Notes: generated by a model not told the origin, from the sequence alone. Counted from the stretch's first letter, positions 55,992 to 64,000 are shown. The stretch: DNA of 64,000 nucleotides from CAWJKP01 sp963843465 (GCA_963843465.1 CAWJKP010000001.1:806001-870000); one strand, 5' to 3'. Translations and numbers: made by a program.

Positions 55992-56678
55992 ATGGAGACC
56001 GAAGAATCCGTCCACCGGCGTCAGCAGGCCATCGAGGAGTTCAACCGGCACGAGCGCCGCGGCGACGGGGCGCGGGTGGCCGGCAGCCTGGCCGGCGGTT
56101 TGACCCTCCTGCGAGACTCGCTCTACGTCCGCCTGCACGACGACGTAGAACGCCGCGTCGGCATGGATTCCATGCTCTCGCCGATCTCCCTGGAGAAGGC
56201 CGCGACGACCACGAAGGCCGAAATCGATCTCTTCCAGGCCGCCGTCTCCGCCGTCACCGTCCGCCGACAGGGCTACGTCGCCAGCGGCGACGACTGGTAC
56301 CTGAACTGGCTGACCCGCTTCCGGCTGGGCCGTCTGGCCGAGGACCCCCGCGCCGTGAAGCGGCTTTCGAGCTACCTGTCCGCCACGCCCGACAGGCAGC
56401 GGCTGACGTTTACCAACGTCATGGCCAACGCGCTGGCGGAGTCCCGCCGCGCGCCTTTGGTGCTCTTCCGTCTTTTTCCCCATGCCGTCGAGATCGTCAC
56501 GGCCCTGGCCTTCGAGGATCACGTGTTGTCCGACGCCGCACGAGAGCAGCAGTTCCACCTGCTGCCTTCGATCCGCGATTGTCACCACTGCCGCGGCAAG
56601 CTGCTGGACAACGGCGAAGAGTGCCGCCTCTGCGGCAATCCCCTCTGGAAATTCGAATGGCTGACGGCAGCCGACTAG
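55992..56678 (+). CDS. Hypothetical protein with C-terminal zinc ribbon
   Basis: 228 residues, mainly helical, no signal peptide or membrane helix. Residues ~200-218 have CHHCRGKLLDNGEECRLCGN, a CxxC...CxxC zinc ribbon. ATG at 55992 is preceded by GTGAGGCG; the GTG at 55980 is less likely. I do not recognise the N-terminal region (NRHERRGDGARVAGSLAGGL). It is co-directed with the MFS gene, 73 bases downstream. Confidence 0.6.
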   Translation: METEESVHRRQQAIEEFNRHERRGDGARVAGSLAGGLTLLRDSLYVRLHDDVERRVGMDSMLSPISLEKAATTTKAEIDLFQAAVSAVTVRRQGYVASGDDWYLNWLTRFRLGRLAEDPRAVKRLSSYLSATPDRQRLTFTNVMANALAESRRAPLVLFRLFPHAVEIVTALAFEDHVLSDAAREQQFHLLPSIRDCHHCRGKLLDNGEECRLCGNPLWKFEWLTAAD

Positions 56679-56687
56679 CTCACCCCG

Positions 56688-57419
56688 TCACTTCGCGGCT
56701 ATTCCTATTCCGCCGGCGACCAACCGCGCCTTCTTGTCCAGCTCGATGTAATCCTTGCCTTCCACGGTAGGCACTCGCCAGACCAGCACCAGGTGCTTCT
56801 TGGCCGGCTCGATCTTGCGATCCCAGATCTCCAGCAGCCCTTCCATCTGCGGATAGTCGTCGCCGCCGCCTTCGGGCTTTTTGTAGTAAAAGACCTGCTT
56901 CGCCGTGCCCCGGCACTTGCGGCAGGTTACCATCGACCCGTCCCGCGTGGTCACCTGGACCTCCTCCCACTTGGGCAGCGACCGAATGACATCTTTCACC
57001 CTGCTCCAGAAGGCCACCATGTTGTCGTTGGCTCCCTCGCCAAGGTTGATCGAGCCGACGTAGAGATAGTAATGCTGCTCGCCTTTGTCCGAATCGGCAA
57101 CCGTTCCCTCGTAAGTGTGCATCTCGTCGAGAATGTTCTCGGCCAGGGGCGCCGCGATCGTCAGCTTCGAACGCTGCGGGTCGGCCTTCGCGTCGACCTC
57201 GGCAAGATCGGCGGGGAGGGAGAGCGTGACCGAGGCGGACGGGAAATTGATCGGGACTGACTGCGTGAGGACGTTGAAGCCCGAATTTTTCCGCAGTTCG
57301 TCCACCAGCAGATCCAGGCGGCGCTCGTACTCACCCTTACAACCCGGCAGCACCCCCAGCAGAAGTGCCAAGAGAAGCAGTCCGTGCCCGCCTGCGGGGT
57401 CCGTGCGGTTTTGGTTCAT
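56688..57419 (-). CDS. Hypothetical lipoprotein
   Basis: 243 residues. The N-terminus has a hydrophobic stretch ending in the lipobox LGVLPGC, so a lipid-anchored envelope protein is likely. The middle (QSVPINFPSASVTLSLPADL, HYYLYVGSINLGEG) is beta-rich, and there is one CRKCRG pair that may bind metal. No family recognised. Convergent with the zinc-ribbon gene on the plus strand, nine bases apart. Confidence 0.7.
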   Translation of the reverse strand: MNQNRTDPAGGHGLLLLALLLGVLPGCKGEYERRLDLLVDELRKNSGFNVLTQSVPINFPSASVTLSLPADLAEVDAKADPQRSKLTIAAPLAENILDEMHTYEGTVADSDKGEQHYYLYVGSINLGEGANDNMVAFWSRVKDVIRSLPKWEEVQVTTRDGSMVTCRKCRGTAKQVFYYKKPEGGGDDYPQMEGLLEIWDRKIEPAKKHLVLVWRVPTVEGKDYIELDKKARLVAGGIGIAAK

Positions 57420-57450
57420 GGCGGTCAGGGGTTAGCGGCTGTGAATCTAT

Positions 57451-57545
57451 GTAGGGTGGGACAAGCTCGCCTTGGGCGAGCGCCGGCCCACCAGGCGACT
57501 GCAAAGGTGGGCCGGCACCGCTTCGCGAGCTTGTCCCACCCTACG
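57451..57545. repeat. Palindromic repeat, GTAGGGTGGG family
   Basis: Left arm from GTAGGGTGGGACAAGCTCGC (57451) and right arm ending GCGAGCTTGTCCCACCCTAC (57545) are complementary over about 40 bases with a few changes. The left arm contains CTCGCCTTGGGCGAG as its own hairpin. It lies upstream of the lipoprotein gene and downstream of the small membrane-protein gene. Confidence 0.9.
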
Positions 57546-57592
57546 ACTACAACTACGACTCTCTCGATTGTCGCACTCGCGGAACGATCCTG

Positions 57593-57835
57593 TCAAGGTT
57601 CGGCCTGCTTGCGGGTGCCGCCGGGCAGTGCGGCGCGGAGGCCGAAATAGAACATGGCCAGCCCGAAGAGCGTCATCGCCAGTCCCCACCAGAGATTGAC
57701 GTTCACGCCCAGGGAATGCTCGCGGTAGATCTCGCGGTAGGTCGGGCTGCTTAAGCTCCAAAGCCCGAAGACCGCCAGGATCAGGCCGATGATCGTGAAC
57801 ATGCCGCCGATGGGAATGCGGATGTCGATACCCAT
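57593..57835 (-). CDS. Small two-helix membrane protein
   Basis: 80 residues with two membrane helices: IPIGGMFTIIGLILAVFGLW and GLAMTLFGLAMFYFGLRAAL. It directly follows the sodium/solute symporter gene on the same strand with a gap of 17 bases. Some SSS transporters need a small membrane partner, so an accessory role is plausible. The start ATG at 57835 has a GAGGGAAAG ribosome binding site. Confidence 0.75.
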   Translation of the reverse strand: MGIDIRIPIGGMFTIIGLILAVFGLWSLSSPTYREIYREHSLGVNVNLWWGLAMTLFGLAMFYFGLRAALPGGTRKQAEP

Positions 57836-57852
57836 GATCTTTCCCTCGTGAA

Positions 57853-59841
57853 TCAGAAGAAGACGAAGTTCAACAGCAGCGTCAGCAGCAGGACCACCAC
57901 GGCCAAAGTCACCGGCCGCTTATACCAGACGTGCTCGGTCTCCTTGGGCTTGTCCGTGAGCGAGTAGACCAGTCCCCGCAGTTCTTCGGCCTTCCGCGGC
58001 TGGGTGAAGAGACTGATCACGATAGTCAGCAGGAAGCAGGCGGAAAAGGCCCAGATCGCGGTCCAGAAGTTCTGGCCCATTTCGCTACCGTATTGGAGCG
58101 GCAGCTTGCCCAACTGGTGGGACTCGAGGAACGGGTTCACGCCGAGGTCCGCCAAGAGCTTGCCGAGGTAGCCGCCCTTGACGATATTCACCACCCCACC
58201 GGCGGGAACGCTCAGCAGGTGGTGGACCGCCGCCGCGAGCGTCCCCAACAACAGGCCGCAAAAAGCCGCGTGCCCGGTGGTCCGTCGCCAGAACATCCCC
58301 AGGGCAAAGGTGGCAAACAGCGGAGCGTTGACAAAGGCAAAGACCAACTGCAAGAGGTCCATGATGTTGTTGGACTTCATGGCGAGGTAGGCCGCCCCGA
58401 TCGACATCGCAATGCCCCCCACGGTGGCGAAGCGGCCCATCCAGAGATAATGATTGTCGGACGCGTGGCGATGGATGTAGCTCTGGTAGATGTCGTAGGT
58501 CCAGACGGTGTTGAAGGCCGTGACGTTGCCGGCCATGCCCGACATGAACGAGGCCAGCAGGGCCGTCAAGCCCAGGCCGAGGATCCCCGTGGGAAAGTAG
58601 TGCAGGAGCATCATCGGCGTGGCCAGGTCGTAGTCCAGCACCACGGCGCCCTTCTGGTCCCTCTCGGGCTGGCCGTTGCTATCGAGCTTGGCGGGAATCA
58701 ACCCCTTGCCCGCGGCCATCGCCACGGTGCGTTGGTCCGCAGCCGGCGTGGCCGCCGGGGCTAACCGAGTTGCCGCCGGCGTGGCCGCCGGGGCTAACCG
58801 AGTTGCCGCCGTTCGCCCGGGCGTGGCCGTTAGCCCCGGCGGCCACGCCGGCGGCGTCAGGGCGACGTTCGTTCCGGGCTGTGGCAGCTTGCCGCCTTGG
58901 GCCAGATGGCTGCCGGCCACCAGGGCTATCATCCCCGGCACGATCACCAGGAAGGGAAAGAACATCTTGGGTATCGAGGCGATCAGCGGGGTTCGCCGGG
59001 CGGAGGTCATCGAATCGGCGGCCATCGCCCGCTGCACCACCAGGAAGTCCGTACACCAGTAGCCGAAGGAGAGCACGAAGCCCAGCCCCATCGCCAGTCC
59101 GAACCACTCCACGTGCATGGGGTTATCCTTGACATTGCCCAGGTGGGCCCAGGACTCCGTATAGGCGGTCGCCGCGAACCCCTGCTGGAGCGACCACTCC
59201 TGGAGCCGATCCTTCAGGCCGCTCCAGCCGCCCACGTCGTAGATTCCCAAGAGCACCAGGGGAATGAAGCCGAAGACGATCAGGAAGAACTGCAACACCT
59301 CGTTGTAGATGGCGCTGGTCAGGCCGCCCAGGAAAATGTAAACCAGCACGATGACCGCCGACACCAGGACGCTGAGATCGAAGTTCCAGCCCAACAGCAG
59401 GTTGAAGAGCTTCCCCATGGCGTACATCGACACGCCCGACGACATGACCGTCATGCTGGCGAAGGAGATAGCGTTCACCGCCCGGGTCTTCTCGTCAAAC
59501 CGCAGCTTGAGATACTCGGGGACGCTGCGGGCGCGGGAGCCGTAGTAGAAGGGCATCATGAAGATCCCCACGAAGACCATCGCGGGAATGGCCCCGATCC
59601 AGTAAAAATGGCTGGTGAGGATGCCGTACTTGGCCCCCGAAGCGCCCATGCCGATCACCTCCTGGGCGCCGAGGTTGGCGGAGATGAAAGCCAGCCCCGT
59701 GATCCAGGCCGGGATCGAGCGGCCGGAGAGGAAGAAGTCGGTGCTGGTCCGCATCACCCGCTTGAGCACCAGTCCGATGCCCAAGACGAAGACCAGGTAG
59801 ACGACCATGATCGTATAGTCGATCCAGTGCAGCGTGGCCAT
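57853..59841 (-). CDS. Sodium:solute symporter (SSS family, SGLT-like)
   Basis: 662 residues, 13-14 membrane helices. Family motifs: FFLSGRSIPAWITGLAFISA near the start, GAQEVIGMGASGAKYGI, YIFLGGLTSAIYNEVLQFFL and TALLASFMSGMAGNVTAFNT. It would take up sugars or related solutes with Na+. Start ATG at 59841 (AAGGAACTC upstream); the frame is open much further back but that part is not coding. An Ala/Pro-rich insert of about 40 residues (TRLAPAATPAATRLAPAATP) encoded by a palindromic repeat interrupts a loop. The small membrane gene downstream may be its partner. Confidence 0.88.
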   Translation of the reverse strand: MATLHWIDYTIMVVYLVFVLGIGLVLKRVMRTSTDFFLSGRSIPAWITGLAFISANLGAQEVIGMGASGAKYGILTSHFYWIGAIPAMVFVGIFMMPFYYGSRARSVPEYLKLRFDEKTRAVNAISFASMTVMSSGVSMYAMGKLFNLLLGWNFDLSVLVSAVIVLVYIFLGGLTSAIYNEVLQFFLIVFGFIPLVLLGIYDVGGWSGLKDRLQEWSLQQGFAATAYTESWAHLGNVKDNPMHVEWFGLAMGLGFVLSFGYWCTDFLVVQRAMAADSMTSARRTPLIASIPKMFFPFLVIVPGMIALVAGSHLAQGGKLPQPGTNVALTPPAWPPGLTATPGRTAATRLAPAATPAATRLAPAATPAADQRTVAMAAGKGLIPAKLDSNGQPERDQKGAVVLDYDLATPMMLLHYFPTGILGLGLTALLASFMSGMAGNVTAFNTVWTYDIYQSYIHRHASDNHYLWMGRFATVGGIAMSIGAAYLAMKSNNIMDLLQLVFAFVNAPLFATFALGMFWRRTTGHAAFCGLLLGTLAAAVHHLLSVPAGGVVNIVKGGYLGKLLADLGVNPFLESHQLGKLPLQYGSEMGQNFWTAIWAFSACFLLTIVISLFTQPRKAEELRGLVYSLTDKPKETEHVWYKRPVTLAVVVLLLTLLLNFVFF
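58742..58852 (-). repeat. In-frame repeat insertion in the SSS symporter gene
   Basis: Two direct copies of a 33-base unit beginning GCCGGCGTGGCCGCCGGGGC (58742 and 58775) are followed by an inverted copy ending at 58852 (GTTAGCCCCGGCGGCCACGC). The unit length is a multiple of three, so the reading frame is kept. The inverted copies would pair over at least 22 bases. Confidence 0.85.
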
Positions 59842-60109
59842 GCCGAAGAGTTCCTTGTGCGCGTTTGCCCAGCGGTGGCGATGGAGCGAGAGCGGACCAG
59901 CTTGTGCGGGAACGTCCTTTATAGGCCGGCCCCAAGTCGCGGTCAACCTGCCGAGTGCGGCGCCGGTGGACGGGCGCCGGCGCCAAGCGTTGGTCGGCGA
60001 GCCTGCTCTTGATGGGGGGGAGCAAATCAGACTGGATTCGCCCCTTTGGGGCATCCAGGCACTAGAAAGCCAGTGCCGCTCAGGGTAACCTAAGAACCGG
60101 AAAATCCAT

Positions 60110-60198
60110 GAGTGTCGCCTTTCGTTCCGCGAAAGATGGCGGGCGGCGGCGAAGTAATCCAGCATAACGCCGCTTTCGCGGAGCGAAAGGCGACACTC
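60110..60198. repeat. Palindrome with 26-bp arms (GAGTGTCGCCTTTCG family)
   Basis: Arms 60110-60135 and 60173-60198 are complementary with one mismatch. Each arm contains its own hairpin (CTTTCGTTCCGCGAAAG). It lies between the divergent SSS and protease genes, within an otherwise featureless 400 bases. Confidence 0.92.
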
Positions 60199-60243
60199 GT
60201 TTATCTGCTGGGATGCATCGTTTCTTGCCCGGGAGATAGGCTG

Positions 60244-61326
60244 ATGCGTATCCTTTCCCTGATTCTGGCGGTTGCAGGTTTCGCGTCGCTGAGCGGCGAG
60301 GTGCGTGGCGAGGAAACCATCCCGCCTGACGTGCTGGCGGCGATCAAAAAGGCCACGGTCTTCGTGAAGGTCCAGGTCGAGGGCCAGGCGTACAGCGGCT
60401 CGGGGTTCGTCGTGAAGGTGGATGACGGCGCCGCCTACGTCGTCACCAACCACCACGTCATCGAGCCGAGGCTCATCGAGGTCGTGGCCCAGTGGCGGTC
60501 GGGACCTCGCACGCCGGCCGTACCTCATGGTCCCTATGGTCACGGCGGGCCACGGCCGCACGTGCCGTCGCACCCGGCTTTGCCCAGTCCTACGCCACGA
60601 GTTGTCGTGCGAACCCTCAAGAATGCCGAGGTCACGGTTGTCTTCCGCAGCGGCACGCCGCAAGAACAATCGCTCCGCGCCGAGGTGCTGGCCGCCGACC
60701 CCGAGGTGGATCTTGCCATCCTCAAAGCCGCGGATGTAAAGAACTTGCCGGCTCCCATCAATTGCAGCCGCGATGTGGAGCTCAGCGAGACGATGCCGGT
60801 CTACTCGTTCGGCTTCCCCTTCGGCGAGGTGCTGGCCACCAGCAAGGGCAGTCCGGCGATCACCATCGGCAAGGCCTCGATTTCCAGCCTCCGCCTGGAC
60901 GACGCCGGCGAGTTGTTCTTGGTGCAAATCGACGGCGCGCTGAATCCCGGCAACAGCGGGGGGCCGGTCGTCGATACCCGCGGGCGGCTGGTGGGCGTCG
61001 CCGTGGCCACCATCAAGAACAGCTCCGGCATCGGTCTGGCCATCCCTTGCAAGAAAGTGCCCCAGATGCTGGTAGGCCGCCTGGGGAAGCCCCGCCTGCA
61101 TTTCTCGCAAGACGCCGAAGGCGCGGCGACGATCCAGGTCGAGGTCAACCTGGTCGATCCTTTCCACAAGATCAAGTCAGCCGCACTCTGTTACCTGTCG
61201 GCCGACAAAGTCGCAGCGAAGCCCAAGCCGGCGGATCGGTTGCAGGCCTTGCCCGGCTGCCATCAAGTTTCGCTGAAGATTCAGGATAACGTGGCCCTGG
61301 GGCAGTTTCCCGTGAAAAGGGCTTGA
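60244..61326 (+). CDS. Secreted trypsin-like serine protease (HtrA/S1C-like)
   Basis: 360 residues. Signal peptide (LSLILAVAGFASLSGEVRG). Catalytic triad: His in VVTNHHVIEP, Asp in DPEVDLAILKA, Ser in GALNPGNSGGPVVDTRG. A His/Pro/Gly-rich loop (GPYGHGGPRPHVPSHPALPS) is inserted after the His. No PDZ domain; the region after ~270 is a beta domain. It probably degrades or checks envelope proteins. The stop codon overlaps the start of the next frame (TTGA), which may be the true continuation of this protein. Confidence 0.85.
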   Translation: MRILSLILAVAGFASLSGEVRGEETIPPDVLAAIKKATVFVKVQVEGQAYSGSGFVVKVDDGAAYVVTNHHVIEPRLIEVVAQWRSGPRTPAVPHGPYGHGGPRPHVPSHPALPSPTPRVVVRTLKNAEVTVVFRSGTPQEQSLRAEVLAADPEVDLAILKAADVKNLPAPINCSRDVELSETMPVYSFGFPFGEVLATSKGSPAITIGKASISSLRLDDAGELFLVQIDGALNPGNSGGPVVDTRGRLVGVAVATIKNSSGIGLAIPCKKVPQMLVGRLGKPRLHFSQDAEGAATIQVEVNLVDPFHKIKSAALCYLSADKVAAKPKPADRLQALPGCHQVSLKIQDNVALGQFPVKRA

Positions 61327-61877
61327 GCCGACTTCGCGTCTTGCACCAGGGCGTCTCGGTCGACGATGGCGGCCGGCAACGATTCACCGCCAGCGTGGAG
61401 GAGACGGTCGAGCTGCCGGCCGCCGAAGCGGCCGGTAATATCGCTGCCAACCACCCGCCGCAACAACCCGCGGATGGGTCGAAGGACAACACGCTCCCAC
61501 CCAAGCACAACCCTTCGCCGAAGCAAGGCGGGAACCCGAGGCCGAATAACGCAACCGAACCGCCCAAATCGCCGGAGGACTTTGCCGCGCTGGTGGACGA
61601 CCTGAACTCGGGCGATGCCGGCCGCCGCATCCGGGCGACCATGCGACTGCTGCGGGTGAAGCCGAGAGAGCCTAACCGCGCGGTGGCCAAAGCCCTGGAA
61701 GGCGTCCTCCTGGAAGACGGCGCTTCCCCCATTCGCTGCAATGCGGCCGTAGGGTTGGCGAACTGGGGCACACCGGAGAGCATTCCCGCGCTGCGGGAGG
61801 CGGCCCAAAAGGACCCCGACTCGATTGTGCGGTCTCGCGCCACCAAAGCCATTGAAGCGATCAAGCTGCGGCAGTGA
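61323..61877 (+). CDS. HEAT-repeat protein, possible C-terminal part of the protease
   Basis: 184 residues in a frame overlapping the protease stop by 4 bases, with TTG as only start. The first part (RLRVLHQGVSVDDGGRQRFT) looks like the continuation of the protease beta domain. A Pro/Asn-rich linker (PPQQPADGSKDNTLPPKHNP) is followed by HEAT repeats (AALVDDLNSGDAGRRIRATM, NAAVGLANWGTPESIPALRE). Either a translationally coupled gene or the frameshifted C-terminus of a ~540-residue protease; the latter seems more likely to me. Confidence 0.6.
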   Translation: MSRLRVLHQGVSVDDGGRQRFTASVEETVELPAAEAAGNIAANHPPQQPADGSKDNTLPPKHNPSPKQGGNPRPNNATEPPKSPEDFAALVDDLNSGDAGRRIRATMRLLRVKPREPNRAVAKALEGVLLEDGASPIRCNAAVGLANWGTPESIPALREAAQKDPDSIVRSRATKAIEAIKLRQ

Positions 61878-61984
61878 CACGGCCAGCCGGTTCCGGTTGA
61901 GGCAGGCAGCAGAGGCGTGTGCTCCCCGAGCGTGAAGAAAGCGGCGGTGCCGGCCCTGAACGGGTACCAGATTCTGGGGAGGAC

Positions 61985-62024
61985 AAAAAACAGGCAGGGC
62001 CACGCCGACCGGCGCAGCCCTGCC
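61985..62024 (-). terminator. Rho-independent terminator of the PPIase gene
   Basis: On the minus strand the stem GGCAGGGC...GCCCTGCC with an inner CGCC/GGCG stem is followed directly by TGTTTTTTGTCC. It lies about 210 bases after the stop at 62236. Nothing else is evident in 61878-62235. Confidence 0.7.
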
Positions 62025-62235
62025 CGAAACACGGGGTGAGAAAGCCTTGCTTGAGAAGGCGGTTAACAGGCAGCCATTGCCACCCGCCTTCACCTCAACT
62101 CTAGATTGAGGCTGAAGCGTGTCAACTTGAGCTGTCTGCAAAGCTGGGAAAATATGAGAAACGTGCGGGGCGGCTTCCTGAGCCTGACGAATCTGAGGGC
62201 CGGGCCGTTGGTAGCGCGAGTTCTGGCCCGCTTGA

Positions 62236-63999
62236 CTACTCCTCGCCTCGGGGCGCTTCCACCGCCTCCCGCTCCCATTTCAGGCCGGCGGTTTCTTCGA
62301 TCGACTTGAACCAGGCCCGGCCGACCCGTTCCCTATCCAGAGAGGAGACACGGAAGAGACTGTAGGAATCCGCGCCCTCGCTGACGAAGGCATCCCAACT
62401 GGCCGGAGTCATCTCCGTGACCCGAAAGACGTAAACCATCGTCTCGGGCTGATTCCTCGCCACGCCCACGTCACCCCGATCGCGATGGAAAACGGCCTGC
62501 ATGAAGCCGTTGCCGGGGGTTTCCACCGCCTGCTCGACGCCGGCCGCGCCCCCCGCCGCGCGGATCTGGCTGATTTCGGGCTGCGCATAGGACATCGAGC
62601 CCGGGATAGCGCCCTCGGTCAACCAGGTGAACGGATCCGACCGGTAGACGTGTACCTGCGGCTTTCTGGCGAAGACCTTTTCCAGTGGCTGCTTCGACTG
62701 CCGCGCAATTCTTGCCAGCCGCTCCGCCTCTTTCTCCGCAATGCTCCGCGCTTGTTCCAACTTCCATGCGGCCAGCACCTTCTCCCGAACGCCCTTGTCG
62801 GTCCACTCGGGCACCTTTTCCGCGGTCTCTTTGGTCTTCCAGAACAGGTACTGGTTGCCGGCCAGGTCCGAGGAGATCCTGGGCAGAAACTCGGGCAGCT
62901 TCTGATAGACGACGCTGACAAACTCGCTCCGGCCTTCGACGTAGGAATTGCCTATGTCCAACGCCTTGGCCTCAAACACGTCCAACAGACCGCCGGAATC
63001 GCGGGCCTCCAGGCCGGTCTCCTTGGCCAGCTTCTTGAAGTCCGGCCGCACCGGCGGCTTGGCGTTTTCCTCGGCGCCCTGGCTCTCATAAATCGCCAGG
63101 TCGCCATGATACGCCTGGAACTGCTGACGCAAATCCTCGAGCCGGTCGTGGACCTTGTCGCGGGCCAGTTGCCGGCGGATCTCGTCGCGGACCTTCTCCA
63201 AGGGTTTGTAAGTCGGCGGCGGCGGTTCCTGCTTCGCCGCCGCGGCAGGCTGCTTCTTCTCGCCGGACGCCGCCGGCTTGGCCGCAGGTTTCTCTTCCGG
63301 CTTCGCGTCAGGTTTCTCCTCCGCTTTCTTGTCCGCTTTCGCCGCCGGCTTCGCCGCGGGCTTTTCCCCGGGCTTCGACTCGGGCAACTTCCCGGCAAGC
63401 TTGTCGCCCGGCGCGTTACTTGCCGGTCCTTCGGGCTTCTTCTCGGACGAGGAATCGTCCGCGTAGGCGGTCAGATGAAACGGCGACCGCGACGGCAACG
63501 CCGAACTCTTCCCGGCTGCGTTGGAGTCCGGTTTCTCGCCCGCCGGTTTCTCGCCCGCCGGTTTCTCGCCCGCCGGTTTCTCTGCGCCTGGTTTGTCCTT
63601 CTCCGCGTCCCCGTGTCCCCGTGTCCCCGTGTCCGCGGGTGTGGCCGGCTTCTCCGCGGCCGGTTTCTCCGCGCCTGGTTTCGCCTTCTCCGCGTCCCCG
63701 TGTCCCCGTGTCCCCGTGTCCGCGGGTGTGGCCGGCTTCTCTTTGGCGGGCTTGGCGGGAGTCAGCGGCGCCGGGGGTGTCAGCGGCTGCTTGCCCGGCA
63801 GTTCCGGCAGGGTCTGCTTGTAGAGATCCTCCTTGTGCTCGCGGTAGTACTTCTGGATCTCTTCCTCCGGGATCTTCGCCAGCTCGGTCAGTTTGCTGTA
63901 GTCCGCTTTGAGGTACTCGAAGGCAACCCGCTTGGGCTCTTTGAAGCCGGGGGTCGGCAATGCCGGATTGTGAAGATGGGTCTTGAATTTCTCAAAATA
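62236..63999 (-). CDS. PpiD/SurA-like peptidyl-prolyl isomerase domain protein, 5' end off window
   Basis: The frame is open to the window edge, giving ~587 C-terminal residues. It begins in a SurA/PpiD-like chaperone region (AFEYLKADYSKLTELAKIPE, EEIQKYYREHKEDLYKQ). Then comes a long Lys/Pro/Glu-rich linker (~200 residues) partly built from DNA repeats (TADTGTRGHGDAEK-like blocks, three PAGEK units). The rest (PTYKPLEKVRDEIRRQLARD, SDLAGNQYLFWKTKETAEKV) again resembles PpiD C-terminal parts. It probably folds envelope proteins. The N-terminal membrane anchor is not seen. Confidence 0.65.
   Translation of the reverse strand, partial: YFEKFKTHLHNPALPTPGFKEPKRVAFEYLKADYSKLTELAKIPEEEIQKYYREHKEDLYKQTLPELPGKQPLTPPAPLTPAKPAKEKPATPADTGTRGHGDAEKAKPGAEKPAAEKPATPADTGTRGHGDAEKDKPGAEKPAGEKPAGEKPAGEKPDSNAAGKSSALPSRSPFHLTAYADDSSSEKKPEGPASNAPGDKLAGKLPESKPGEKPAAKPAAKADKKAEEKPDAKPEEKPAAKPAASGEKKQPAAAAKQEPPPPTYKPLEKVRDEIRRQLARDKVHDRLEDLRQQFQAYHGDLAIYESQGAEENAKPPVRPDFKKLAKETGLEARDSGGLLDVFEAKALDIGNSYVEGRSEFVSVVYQKLPEFLPRISSDLAGNQYLFWKTKETAEKVPEWTDKGVREKVLAAWKLEQARSIAEKEAERLARIARQSKQPLEKVFARKPQVHVYRSDPFTWLTEGAIPGSMSYAQPEISQIRAAGGAAGVEQAVETPGNGFMQAVFHRDRGDVGVARNQPETMVYVFRVTEMTPASWDAFVSEGADSYSLFRVSSLDRERVGRAWFKSIEETAGLKWEREAVEAPRGEE
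63584..63741 (-). repeat. Two 71-bp direct repeats with GTCCCCGT tracts inside the PPIase gene
   Basis: 63584-63654 and 63671-63741 are near-identical and contain CGCGTCCCCGTGTCCCCGTG. On the coding strand they encode ATPADTGTRGHGDAEK twice. Next to them CGCCCGCCGGTTTCT is repeated three times (63537-63582), giving PAGEK units. The reading frame is kept throughout. Confidence 0.85.
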
Positions 64000-64000
64000 C

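Noticed and set aside
57853..61167. A continuous minus-strand frame of over 1100 codons
   Set aside because: Only the part from 59841 down is the symporter. The upstream part is antisense to the protease gene and has no protein-like features.
61919..62309. Short plus-strand frames after the HEAT-repeat gene
   Set aside because: They run across the minus-strand terminator and into the PPIase gene and lack ribosome binding sites.

Overview
The window looks like a piece of a GC-rich planctomycete chromosome, probably Pirellulales-like; this is inferred from gene content only. It holds many secreted proteins of planctomycete type: Tat-exported Gfo/Idh/MocA oxidoreductases, a DUF1080 hydrolase, sialate O-acetylesterases, PQQ-type propellers, a DUF4091-like protein, and a giant DUF11 repeat protein whose N-terminus carries LESLENRRLLTA, a LEPR-XLL-like surface motif. 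Intergenic regions carry several families of long palindromes.

Layout. 1-3539: the right end of an IS66 element has cut into a lower-GC restriction-methylation gene that also carries a nonsense codon and a frame break. 3540-5830: a graveyard on the minus strand, with a group II intron domain V-like hairpin, an internal enolase fragment, a type III restriction-subunit fragment and a Gln-rich fragment. 5924-19932: secreted and exported proteins (two Gfo/Idh/MocA enzymes, two transglutaminase-like proteins, a propeller/metallo-beta-lactamase fusion, a Ycf48-type repeat protein, a sialate O-acetylesterase) and an EamA transporter. 20028-23005: a Lys/Ala repeat protein with an in-frame stop and an NCS2 nucleobase permease. 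22962-39497: sugar-processing genes (alcohol dehydrogenase, Gfo/Idh/MocA, sialate esterase, two propellers, DUF1080, DUF4091-like, sugar isomerase/epimerase). 39500-45038: the giant DUF11 protein. 45902-52400: a housekeeping block, hpf - ptsN - ptsN paralogue - HPr - enzyme I - DUF2344 - RNase E/G - rplU - small ORF. 52733-64000: small proteins, a LuxR-type HTH, an MFS sugar porter, a sodium/solute symporter with a small membrane partner, an HtrA-like protease and a PpiD/SurA-like isomerase cut by the window edge.

How the genes work together. The sugar genes fit oxidation of glycosides by Gfo/Idh/MocA enzymes, cleavage of 3-keto sugars by DUF1080, deacetylation by sialate esterases and uptake by MFS/SSS carriers. 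This is inference from family membership. The PTS block has no EIIB or EIIC, so it looks regulatory.

Two things stand out. First, about a dozen genes, including RNase E/G and a nucleobase permease, are broken by single frameshifts or stops, often near G/C runs; this points to residual sequencing or assembly error, though real decay is clear in the first 6 kb. Second, unrelated palindrome families share one design: an outer inverted repeat whose arms each contain a hairpin. Related sequences also sit inside coding regions, in frame in the MFS carrier, the SSS symporter and (as GC-rich repeats) the isomerase. No tRNA, rRNA or CRISPR array was seen.
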